A stretch of DNA of 64,000 nt from JAPOXR01 sp965219635 (GTDB lineage: Bacteria > Pseudomonadota > Alphaproteobacteria > Rhodobacterales > Rhodobacteraceae): NCBI GenBank assembly GCA_965219635.1, contig OZ244783.1, positions 3,286,001 to 3,350,000 on the forward strand, written 5' to 3'. Below the pieces are notes generated by a model, which was not told the origin of the DNA, searched no databases, and saw only the letters and a list, made by a program, of their open reading frames with translations. Position 1 is the stretch's first letter. Each line of letters opens with the position of its first letter. This document shows positions 53,992 through 61,553 of this stretch, piece after piece. The translations under genes were made by a program, and so were the position numbers.

Positions 53992-55788
53992 TCAGCGCCT
54001 CCTTGTTCCGGAAAGGAAACGGGGAACACCGGGACGGCGCACAGCCCGGGAGAAATGCCCGTCCTGCCGTGCCGGCTGTTCGGTGGCGGTGTCCGCAGCG
54101 GGCGCGGGCGCAGGTGCTGGTGCAGCTGGGACAGGGGCCATTTGCGGTGTTGGTGGTGGCTCCGGCCGCTGGCGCGCGGGCGGTTGGATTGAAGGAGCCT
54201 GGGTCTGCACGCGATCTACCGGCACTGTTGGCGACATGTCGGGGCGCTGGGCGGGTACCGCGACGGATTCACCTCCCCGCGCCGACCCGGCCGGCAGCCG
54301 CCGGGTGAAGGTTACGCCCGCCATTGGCTCACAGGACATCCGGGTTCTGCGCCTTTCTCCGATACGGCCGGCCTCGTCGGTCACGGTTTCGGGAATCTCC
54401 GCTCTTGACCCGCCGCCATTGGCCAGGCTTGATTGACGGGCTGCTTCCGGACTCAGGCGCCAGCTGGCTTTTTCAGCTGCGACCTGGCAGCATTCAATCA
54501 GCGCCGTGTTCTTGGCCTTGCGCCTGTGCGCCTTCATGTCGCCATCGCGATAGGCATTCAGGATACGGAATTCGATCGGGTCCATGCCAACCGCCTCGGC
54601 GCACCGGTCCATCTGGCATTCAATCGCGAAATCCACTCCGGTGATGCCGAACCCCCGCATGGCGGTGGCAGGCGTCCGGTTCGTGAACACGCAGAAGACA
54701 TTGGAGTCGACATTGGGGATTGTGTACGGGCCGGGAAGGTGCCCGGTGCACTTCACAACGGCATAGGAGGACAGGCGGGTGTATGCGCCTGCATCGAAAT
54801 AGCCTGTGAAACGCCTCGCCAGGATACGGCCGTCACGTGCAAGACCGTCCTTGATCCGCCATAGTTCGGCGCCCCTAGGCGCGCCGACCTGCATTTCCTC
54901 TTCCCGGTCCCACATGAATTTGACTGGGCGACCCGTGAGCATGGCGCCGAGAACCGACATCGGTTCGACAATGCTGTCGACCTTGCCGCCGAAGCCGCCG
55001 CCGACCGTGCCGCCGATGAAATGAAGCCGCGATGAGGCCACATCCAGCAACTTGGCTGTCGTGGCGAGCGAGAAGAACAGCGCCTGCGTCGAGGTGTAGC
55101 ATGTGTAGCGGTCGTTCGACTCCGGAACCGATATGGCGCCACAGGTTTCCATTGGCGCCTGCTCGATCGGTGACATCCGGTAGCTGCCTTCCACGATCCG
55201 GTCCGCCTGCGCAAAGCCCGCGTCCACATCCCCGAAACGGAGTTTCTGGTGATCGTAGCGGTCATGATAGTCGAAGCTGTTGTTCGGGTAGGTTTCGTTC
55301 ACGATCGGTGCGCCCGGCTCCAGCGCTTGTTCCACATCAAGAATGTGGGGCAGGACGTCCCAGTCGATCCTGACCGCATCGACCGCTGCCCGAGCCTGGC
55401 GTTCGGTATCGGCGATCACGGCAAGGACAGGTTCGCCCATATACGCCACCTTGGAGGGCGAAAGCAGCGGCTCATCCTCCTTGCCGAAACCGATCAGCGA
55501 CAAGAGTGTATTGAGGTTCTTGGGCACATCATCCGGCCGGACGATCCGCCTTACCCCTTCAATCCTCTCCGCTTCGGAGGTGTCGGTTGACCTGATCCGG
55601 GCATGGTGGTGCGGTGAACGAACGCACCGCATGTGTAGTAGTCCGTCGAAGTGATGGTCATCATAGTAGGGCGACCTGCCGGTCACATGGCCAAGAATGT
55701 CCTGCCGGATTGTCGGTTGCCCGATTTCCTTCAGATCCTCGTCCCGCTCATCGGCAAAATATTCCTTGCGGAATTCAAAGCTGTTCAT
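53992..55788 (-). CDS. Molybdopterin-binding subunit of xanthine-dehydrogenase-family enzyme, N-terminal half with Pro/Ala-rich tail
   Basis: This 598-residue protein carries the first half of the molybdenum subunit: an alpha/beta-hammerhead start with RQDILGHVTGRSPYYDD, the pterin-binding FIGGTVGGGFGGKVDS, and ATAMRGFGITGVDFA. The last motif is of xanthine-dehydrogenase type, not the AYXCSFR of form I or AYRGAGR of form II CO dehydrogenase. The final 90 residues (about 508-598) are very rich in proline and alanine and end in RFLSGTRRR, without a known fold. It overlaps the 2Fe-2S gene by four bases. Confidence 0.9.
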   Translation of the reverse strand: MNSFEFRKEYFADERDEDLKEIGQPTIRQDILGHVTGRSPYYDDHHFDGLLHMRCVRSPHHHARIRSTDTSEAERIEGVRRIVRPDDVPKNLNTLLSLIGFGKEDEPLLSPSKVAYMGEPVLAVIADTERQARAAVDAVRIDWDVLPHILDVEQALEPGAPIVNETYPNNSFDYHDRYDHQKLRFGDVDAGFAQADRIVEGSYRMSPIEQAPMETCGAISVPESNDRYTCYTSTQALFFSLATTAKLLDVASSRLHFIGGTVGGGFGGKVDSIVEPMSVLGAMLTGRPVKFMWDREEEMQVGAPRGAELWRIKDGLARDGRILARRFTGYFDAGAYTRLSSYAVVKCTGHLPGPYTIPNVDSNVFCVFTNRTPATAMRGFGITGVDFAIECQMDRCAEAVGMDPIEFRILNAYRDGDMKAHRRKAKNTALIECCQVAAEKASWRLSPEAARQSSLANGGGSRAEIPETVTDEAGRIGERRRTRMSCEPMAGVTFTRRLPAGSARGGESVAVPAQRPDMSPTVPVDRVQTQAPSIQPPARQRPEPPPTPQMAPVPAAPAPAPAPAADTATEQPARQDGHFSRAVRRPGVPRFLSGTRRR

Positions 55789-56270
55789 GGTCGCATGCCT
55801 CCCTGCATGCTGCTGGCCGCCTCGCCGATGGCGCGGATGATCGGCTCATAGCCGGTACAGCGGCAGAGATTGCCTGAAATCGCATCGATGATCTCGGTGC
55901 GGGAGGGGCGAGGGTTTTCGTCGAGGAGAGCCTTGGCCGCCATCAGCATGCCCGGCGTGCAGTATCCGCATTGTGCCGCGAAGTTCTCCATGAAGGCCCG
56001 CTGGAGCGGATGAAGATCAGGGCCATCGGCCAGGCCGGCGGCGGTTTCCACATTCCTGCCGCCAACCGATTCCGCCAGGGTCAGGCAGGCAAGATGCGGC
56101 GCTCCATCAATCAGCACGGTGCAGGTGCCGCAGGTTCCCTGGCCGCAGCCATATTTGGTGGACAGGTCGCCGATGCCGCGGCGCAACAGGTCGAGCAGGT
56201 TCTGACCGCCATCGGCGAAGGCCGCGACTTCCGACCCGTTCAGCCTGAATGTTACGGCAGCCTTTGCCAT
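55785..56270 (-). CDS. 2Fe-2S subunit of xanthine-dehydrogenase-family enzyme
   Basis: The 161-residue electron-transfer subunit has the plant-ferredoxin-type cluster cysteines Cys42, Cys47, Cys50 and Cys62 (YGCGQGTCGTC), and the second cluster cysteines Cys101, Cys104, Cys136 and Cys138 (QCGYCTPGM, NLCRCTGY). Its size and arrangement are those of CoxS, XdhS and relatives. The start ATG at 56270 has GGAGG ten bases ahead. It passes electrons from the molybdenum site to the FAD subunit encoded immediately before it. Confidence 0.95.
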   Translation of the reverse strand: MAKAAVTFRLNGSEVAAFADGGQNLLDLLRRGIGDLSTKYGCGQGTCGTCTVLIDGAPHLACLTLAESVGGRNVETAAGLADGPDLHPLQRAFMENFAAQCGYCTPGMLMAAKALLDENPRPSRTEIIDAISGNLCRCTGYEPIIRAIGEAASSMQGGMRP

Positions 56271-56274
56271 TCGC

Positions 56275-57078
56275 CTAATCCTCCCGGCCCAGCAGCAGCC
56301 GGCCGAGATGAACTGGTGCCACCTCGCGCCGGTACCACCCGGTCGCCAGCGCATCATCCTCGGGTGACAGGTCGCCTTGTACGGCGCTGAGCGCCCCGGC
56401 TATCCCGCGTTCATCAAGTGTGGCGCCCTCAAGGGCTGCTTCCGCCGAATGCGCACGGAACGGGGAAGGTCCCATCGAACCGAATGCAATCCTGGCACCT
56501 GCAACCCGCCCTGAACTGGCGGGCAGCAATGCCGCGATTGTCAGGATGGCGACGCCCTTGGGCCTCACTCGGGAGACCTTCCGGAACCGGAATTCACCTT
56601 CCCCCGGACGGGGAATCGTGATCGCATCAACAAGAGAGTTTGCGGTTTCCCGGCGAGGCAGGAACTCTTCGAGAGTGCTCTCCCCGCCGCCAGCAAAACG
56701 TACCCGGGCATCAAGCGCGAGCAGGGCAGTTGCGATGTCGCCATAGGGCGGCGGCGCAAAGAGGTTGCCGCCGATGCTGGCCATGTTGCGGATTGCCGGT
56801 CCGCCAACAGCGCGGGCAACCGGTGCCAGAAAGGCGAGTTCAGGGGTTGCCAGCAGCGATGACATGGTCGCGCCCGCACCGACAACAAGAGTGTTTCCCT
56901 CCGGCTGGATACGGGACAGCGAGGGATCCCTGCTGCGCACGAGCCGGCTGAAGCCCCCGTTTCCGTAATTCACGGAGCGCATTACCAGTGTGCCGCCGCC
57001 CATATAGCGGCTGCCAGCGGACATGGCGCGGGCGGCTTCGGCGACCGTATCGTAGGTTTCGACCGTGAGCGCACTCAT
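56275..57078 (-). CDS. FAD-binding subunit of xanthine-dehydrogenase-family enzyme
   Basis: The 267-residue protein has the FAD-binding domain of the CoxM family: AGSRYMGGGTLVMRSVNYG near the start, AIRNMASIGGNLFAPPPYGD (the pyrophosphate-binding loop), and a C-terminal CO-dehydrogenase flavoprotein domain. It completes the three-cofactor hydroxylase. The 4-base overlap with the SRPBCC gene and the 4-base gap to the 2Fe-2S gene show tight coupling. Confidence 0.93.
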   Translation of the reverse strand: MSALTVETYDTVAEAARAMSAGSRYMGGGTLVMRSVNYGNGGFSRLVRSRDPSLSRIQPEGNTLVVGAGATMSSLLATPELAFLAPVARAVGGPAIRNMASIGGNLFAPPPYGDIATALLALDARVRFAGGGESTLEEFLPRRETANSLVDAITIPRPGEGEFRFRKVSRVRPKGVAILTIAALLPASSGRVAGARIAFGSMGPSPFRAHSAEAALEGATLDERGIAGALSAVQGDLSPEDDALATGWYRREVAPVHLGRLLLGRED

Positions 57079-57518
57079 GCATCCAGCCCCATTTCGGTGC
57101 GGATGGCATCAAACCCGGCCTTGTAGATGTCATCGCGCACCATGGCGGTAAGCGTTTCCTGCATCCCGCCCGGTGTGTCGAACCGGCTTTCCCATTCCCA
57201 GAATGTCATGTCGCCGTCGGTAACCGGCGCCAGGCGCACATGCGCCACATAGTTGAACAGGGGGACTGGGGTGTCGAGGAGGCAGTAGCTGTAGGTGAGT
57301 TCAAGGTCACTGAGCGCCAGCAACTGTTCACGCAACTCCGCTCCGTCCTTCAGCCTGAACCGGCGAACGCACCCGACTTCATCGGCGTTGCGCCTGCGTT
57401 CAATGGCGCTGCTTTCGACGGCCGGATGCCAGCGGTCATGACCGTTGAAGTCCCGGACGATTTCCCAGACAGATTCCACCGGTGCTGGCAGGATCGTGCT
57501 TTGCACCACCTTGACCAA
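57075..57518 (-). CDS. SRPBCC (START-like) family protein, second of two
   Basis: This 147-residue protein has the SRPBCC fold: APVESVWEIVRDFNGHDRWHP and GAELREQLLALSDLELTYSYCLLDTP, then VTDGDMTFWEWESRFD. SRPBCC proteins hold small hydrophobic ligands; CoxG, found in cox operons, belongs to the same superfamily and recruits CODH to the membrane. It is about one third identical to its neighbour at 57523-57966, so the two are tandem paralogues. The function may be to carry the substrate or dock the enzyme. Confidence 0.85.
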   Translation of the reverse strand: MVKVVQSTILPAPVESVWEIVRDFNGHDRWHPAVESSAIERRRNADEVGCVRRFRLKDGAELREQLLALSDLELTYSYCLLDTPVPLFNYVAHVRLAPVTDGDMTFWEWESRFDTPGGMQETLTAMVRDDIYKAGFDAIRTEMGLDA

Positions 57519-57522
57519 CGAC

Positions 57523-57966
57523 CTAACCCCGGTCGCCGAAGTGGCGTTTCAGGGCATCGAAACCGGCCTGGAAGACTCCACCCCCAATTCCGCTCACGAG
57601 ATCTTCCTCCTGGTCCGGTTCACAGGAGAATTCCGCCGACCACTCAATGAAGCAGCGGTCGCCCTCGGTTACCGGCGTCAGCCGCAGAGTGGCGACATAG
57701 TCCGTGAGCGGCATCGGGCTTTCGAGTATCGAGTAGGTGCAGAACATGTCGTAGTCGGAAAGGCCGAGAAGCTGTTCCCGGACGAGCTCGCCGTTCTGAA
57801 GATGGAAGGAACGCACGCAGCCGACCTTGTCTGCAGGCAGTGCATCCTCGATCCTGCTGTCGCGGATTCTGGGGTGCCATCTTGGCAGTCCGTTAAAGTC
57901 CCGTACGCGCTCCCAGACCCTTGAGGCAGGAGCGCCGATTACGGAGGAGACGTAAACCCGTGCCAT
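57523..57966 (-). CDS. SRPBCC (START-like) family protein, first of two
   Basis: This is the tandem paralogue of the previous entry with the same length (147 residues) and matching motifs: ASRVWERVRDFNGLPRWHP, GELVREQLLGLSDYDMFCTY and VTEGDRCFIEWSAEF. It starts at the base next to the flotillin stop, indicating coupled translation. Two copies may form a heterodimer or have split ligand ranges; no residue difference settles this. Confidence 0.85.
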   Translation of the reverse strand: MARVYVSSVIGAPASRVWERVRDFNGLPRWHPRIRDSRIEDALPADKVGCVRSFHLQNGELVREQLLGLSDYDMFCTYSILESPMPLTDYVATLRLTPVTEGDRCFIEWSAEFSCEPDQEEDLVSGIGGGVFQAGFDALKRHFGDRG

Positions 57967-60699
57967 TCAGCTCGACCCTCCATCTGGATTGGCCTGGTCG
58001 CCTGATCCACTTTCTTCCTTCCGCGCAGCTTCGGCTTGCCTTTCCTGTTCCAGTGCCCGCCGGCGCTCGTTCTGTATCCGGCTGAGATCCGAGGCCTCGC
58101 GCAACAGGCCGCTCTGCCGGGAGATGTTGGATCCGTCGAATCCGATATCCGAGAGCAGGCTGTCGACCATCGGCGCCTGCACGCGATAGCGCAGAGCCGA
58201 ATTGATGACTTCGTCGGTCGGGCTGGCCGAGTTGGCATCCGGACCGCCAATGCCTCTGGTTCCATCGCCTCCGAGCTGGACGATCTTGATGTCGTTGATC
58301 TTCTCCAGCGGCTTGACCGATGCAGCGACGATGCCTTCCGCATGTTCCAGCATCTTGCGCCGGAAGAGCGAGCTTCTTGCCTCGTCCGTGAGAATGTTCT
58401 CCGCCTCGTTGATGAGCCGTTGCGCCTCGGCTTCGACTGCAGCGCGTATCCGTTCTGCCTCGGCTGCGATCCGTTTCTCGTCCGCGGCCTTCTGCGCCAA
58501 CAACACATCCACTGACATACGGCGGTCCGCTTCTTCTTTCTCGCGGGCGGTCTTGACCTTCTCAGCAGCTTCGGCCGCCTGGGCCTTGGCAAGATCTGCC
58601 TTGACGGCGGCGGCGCTCTCTTCGAGCGATTTTGCGTAAATCGCGATCGCCCGTTCCATGGCTGCCTCTTCGACGGCCCTTTCCCGCTCTATTTCCAGTT
58701 TCCGGCGCTCCGTCTGGTGGTTGATTCTGACGTCGTCCAATCCGCGTTCGGAGTCGATCCTGGCGCGCTCCACTTCCTCCTGGCTGGCGATTTCCGCCGC
58801 GCGCACGGCCTTGACGCGGGCAATCTCCAGTTGTTCCAGCGCTTCGCGCCGGGCGAGTTTGGTCGTGTCGATTTCCTGCTCTGCCCGGACGCGTTCGACA
58901 TCCAGTTTCCGTTCGCGATCGACGCGCGCCACCTCAATCTCCCGGTCGGCGGCAATGCTGGCTGACTCAACAGCCCGCAAGCGCTCGATCTCCCGTTCCC
59001 TGATGTCCTGTTCGAAGGCAATCCTCTCCGCGGCAATCTTGCGTTCCTTGGAGATTTGCGCAGCCTCCAGCGCTTCCGCCTTGCTGATCTCGGCAGCCTC
59101 GATGACCTCTTCGCGTGCCAGATCCCGGGACTTCCTGATTTCGTCCCTTTCGATCCGCTCCACAGCCACACTGTGTTCCTGAGCAATGCGCGCCCTGTCC
59201 AGTATCTCGCGTGATGCGATCTCCGCCTCGTCGATGGCCTGGTTGCGGGCAATCTCGAGTTCGCGCACCCGTTCCTGTTGCATGATCCTCGACTTGGCGG
59301 TTTCCTCAGTGGCGCTGATCTCGGCGACTTCCAGTGTCCGCCTCTGATCGATTTCCAGCGCCCGGGTCTCCTGTTCGGCAGCGATCCGCTCGGCATTCAG
59401 GGATTTTTCCCGGGCAATCCGTGCGGCCTCGACGGCCTGCTGCGACGCGATTTCTGCCTCTTCGATGGCTTTCTGGCGAGCGATGTCGAGTTCGCTTGTC
59501 TCTCTCTCTGAACGGATGCGCTCGGCGCTGACGATCTTCTCCTGCTCGATGCGCCTGGTTTCCGCTTCCTCGCGTGATGCAATCTCCGCCTGCTCTATGG
59601 CAAGGTTGCGCGCCACCTCCTTTTCCCGGGTTTTCCGTTCGAGTGCGATCCTCTCTTCGGCAATGGTCAGTTCCTGAGCGATGCGCGCCTTCTCGATCAT
59701 GACCCGGGTGGTTATGCTGGTTTCCTCGACAACGGACTCGCTCTCGATTTCCTGCTGCCGGGTATCCTTGTCAGAGTCGATTCTGGCCTGCGCGATCTGG
59801 CGATCATTGGCGATGCGTGCAGTTTCGATGGACTCGCGGGACTGGAGAACAGCCTGCTCTGCTTCCTTCTCGCGTTCGGATCGTTCGATGGCCAGTTCGG
59901 CGCGTTGCCTTGCGCGGCGGAATTCGATTTCCCGCTCCTGCTCAAGCCGCGCTTCCTCAGAGTGCTTGTCGATTTCCAGCGACTGTTTTTCGGCTTCGAG
60001 GTTGCGCTCGCGGATGCGGATCATCGTGTCCTGTTCGATGTCGTTCCTGCGCCGCCGCCGCTCCTCGATCTCCTGGATTACCGTCGTAAGGCCCTCCGCA
60101 TCGAAGCGGTTGGAGGGGTTGAAATACTCTATGTTGGTCTGATCGATGTCGGTGATTGACACACCTTCAAGTTCCAGCCCGTTCTTGTCGAGGCCGGTTT
60201 GCGCCGCCTCAAGTACGCGCTCCACATACTTGTCCCTGGCCTCATGCAGTTCCTCCATGGTCATTGAGGCCGCAGTGGTGCGCAGCGACGAAATGAACTT
60301 CCCTTCAAGAAGCGCGTGAATGCGTTCCGGCTCAAGGGTGCGTTGTCCGAGGGTCGAGGCTGCGAGGCTGACCGCTTCCCGGTTCTGCCGAACGCGCACA
60401 TAGAATTCCGCCTCGACGTCGATGCGCATGCGGTCCTTGGTGATCAGGGCGTCGTCGCGCTCCCGCGTCACCGACAGCTGAAGCGAGTTCATGTTGACCG
60501 GAGTGATGTCATGAATGATCGGCCAGACGAATGCGCCGCCATCAATCACCACCTTCTCCCCGAGGAATCCGGTTCTGACGAACGCAACTTCCTTGGTCGA
60601 TCGCCGGTAGAGCCAGTGCATCACCCAGTAGAGGATGAAGATGACTATGACCGCAAAGATCAGCCAAAGCACCAGTTGTCCGATCAGTTCCCCTGTCAT
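57967..60699 (-). CDS. Flotillin-like membrane protein with long 44-residue-repeat coiled coil
   Basis: The 910-residue product has one N-terminal transmembrane helix (residues 8-30), then a band-7/SPFH-type domain (about 33-205; compare MRIDVEAEFYVRVRQNRE and LELEGVSITDIDQTNIEYFNP). From about residue 279 to 688 it holds a heptad-free coiled coil built of 44-residue units. The tail (about 730-870) has the flotillin C-terminal AEAERIRAAVEAEAQRLINEAE region and VKPLEKINDIKIVQLGG. Flotillins organise membrane microdomains. At 910 residues it is much longer than usual (about 450-600) because of the repeats. It overlaps the PEP-hydrolase-type gene by four bases. Confidence 0.85.
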   Translation of the reverse strand: MTGELIGQLVLWLIFAVIVIFILYWVMHWLYRRSTKEVAFVRTGFLGEKVVIDGGAFVWPIIHDITPVNMNSLQLSVTRERDDALITKDRMRIDVEAEFYVRVRQNREAVSLAASTLGQRTLEPERIHALLEGKFISSLRTTAASMTMEELHEARDKYVERVLEAAQTGLDKNGLELEGVSITDIDQTNIEYFNPSNRFDAEGLTTVIQEIEERRRRRNDIEQDTMIRIRERNLEAEKQSLEIDKHSEEARLEQEREIEFRRARQRAELAIERSEREKEAEQAVLQSRESIETARIANDRQIAQARIDSDKDTRQQEIESESVVEETSITTRVMIEKARIAQELTIAEERIALERKTREKEVARNLAIEQAEIASREEAETRRIEQEKIVSAERIRSERETSELDIARQKAIEEAEIASQQAVEAARIAREKSLNAERIAAEQETRALEIDQRRTLEVAEISATEETAKSRIMQQERVRELEIARNQAIDEAEIASREILDRARIAQEHSVAVERIERDEIRKSRDLAREEVIEAAEISKAEALEAAQISKERKIAAERIAFEQDIREREIERLRAVESASIAADREIEVARVDRERKLDVERVRAEQEIDTTKLARREALEQLEIARVKAVRAAEIASQEEVERARIDSERGLDDVRINHQTERRKLEIERERAVEEAAMERAIAIYAKSLEESAAAVKADLAKAQAAEAAEKVKTAREKEEADRRMSVDVLLAQKAADEKRIAAEAERIRAAVEAEAQRLINEAENILTDEARSSLFRRKMLEHAEGIVAASVKPLEKINDIKIVQLGGDGTRGIGGPDANSASPTDEVINSALRYRVQAPMVDSLLSDIGFDGSNISRQSGLLREASDLSRIQNERRRALEQERQAEAARKEESGSGDQANPDGGSS
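58630..59865 (-). repeat. 44-residue coding repeat in the flotillin-like gene
   Basis: Residues about 279-690 follow a register of 44 residues, each consisting of four 11-residue units. Copies begin near residues 279, 323, 367, 411, 455, 488, 532, 576, 631 and 675, each with a form of AIEEAEIAS followed by RIAxEKxxxAERI. Two departures fit the 11-residue subunit: the 455 copy is only 33 long, and 11 residues are added between 620 and 631. The DNA copies have diverged, so the repeat is best seen in protein. Confidence 0.85.
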
Positions 60700-61553
60700 G
60701 ATAAGCCTCCCTTCCGGCCTGGCCGGCCGATACTGGCAAATTCGCGCGTCCGTTCAACCAGTGCAACTTCCGTTGGCAGCCGTTCCATGGATGACGCTCC
60801 GTAGAAGCCGTGGCAATTCGGACACTGTTCGAGAATGAAGCTGGCGTCCTCAGGCATGGAGACTGGCCCTCCATGCACGAGTATGATGGCCTCCGCATTT
60901 ACGGAAAGAGCCGCACTGGCCCACTCGTCGACCAGTGCCGGGCAGCCTTTCAGCGGCGGCGCTGTGCCCGCTCCAATGCTCCCTCCCGTCGTCAAACCGA
61001 GATGGCAGACGATGATGTCAGCTCCTGCACGCGCCATGTCTTTCGCGTCGTCTGCCGAGAACACATAAGGCGAGGTCAGCATCCCCTTGGCCCGTGCCCT
61101 GGAGATCATGTCGACTTCAGATCCATAGGACATTGCCGTTTCCTCAAGATTGGCCCGGAAGACGCCATCAATCAGCCCGACTGTCGGAAAATTCTGAACG
61201 CCGCTGAAGCCGGCGTCGCGCAACTCATCCAGGAACCTGTCCATGATCCTGAACGGGTCGGTTGCGCAGACACCAGCGAGCACTGGTGTTCTTTTGACGA
61301 CGGGCAAAACCTCTCCGGCCATTTCCATGACGATACCGTTGGCATCGCCGTAGGGCATGAGCCCGGCGAGGCTTCCGCGGCCGGCCATCCTGAACCGGCC
61401 TGAATTGTAGATGACGATCAGGTCGATGCCACCAATTTCCTCGCACTTGGCCGAAAGGCCGGTTCCGGCGCCCCCGCCGATGATCGGCTGGCCTGCGGCG
61501 ATCTTGGCGTGAAGCCGCTCAAGGATCTGTTTGCGGTCGAACATTCCAGTCAC
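60696..61553 (-). CDS. Phosphoenolpyruvate-hydrolase family TIM-barrel protein (Tm-1 C-terminal-domain-like)
   Basis: The 285-residue product is a TIM-barrel protein of the PEP_hydrolase family (Pfam PF09370). Landmarks are PIIGGGAGTGLSAKCEEIGGIDLIVIYNSGRFRMAG, VLAGVCATDPFRIMDRFLDEL and GVQNFPTVGLIDG. In the plant Tm-1 protein a domain of this family forms the C-terminal part behind a UPF0261 domain. Here the UPF0261 domain is encoded by the directly preceding gene, with a 4-base overlap. The enzymatic reaction of the family is poorly established; carbon-carbon or carbon-oxygen cleavage of small acids is likely. Confidence 0.88.
   Translation of the reverse strand: MTGMFDRKQILERLHAKIAAGQPIIGGGAGTGLSAKCEEIGGIDLIVIYNSGRFRMAGRGSLAGLMPYGDANGIVMEMAGEVLPVVKRTPVLAGVCATDPFRIMDRFLDELRDAGFSGVQNFPTVGLIDGVFRANLEETAMSYGSEVDMISRARAKGMLTSPYVFSADDAKDMARAGADIIVCHLGLTTGGSIGAGTAPPLKGCPALVDEWASAALSVNAEAIILVHGGPVSMPEDASFILEQCPNCHGFYGASSMERLPTEVALVERTREFASIGRPGRKGGLS

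Noticed and set aside
52028..57078. Reading the cox-type genes as a CO dehydrogenase operon
   Set aside because: The active-site loop lacks both the form I and form II signatures and is of xanthine-dehydrogenase type.
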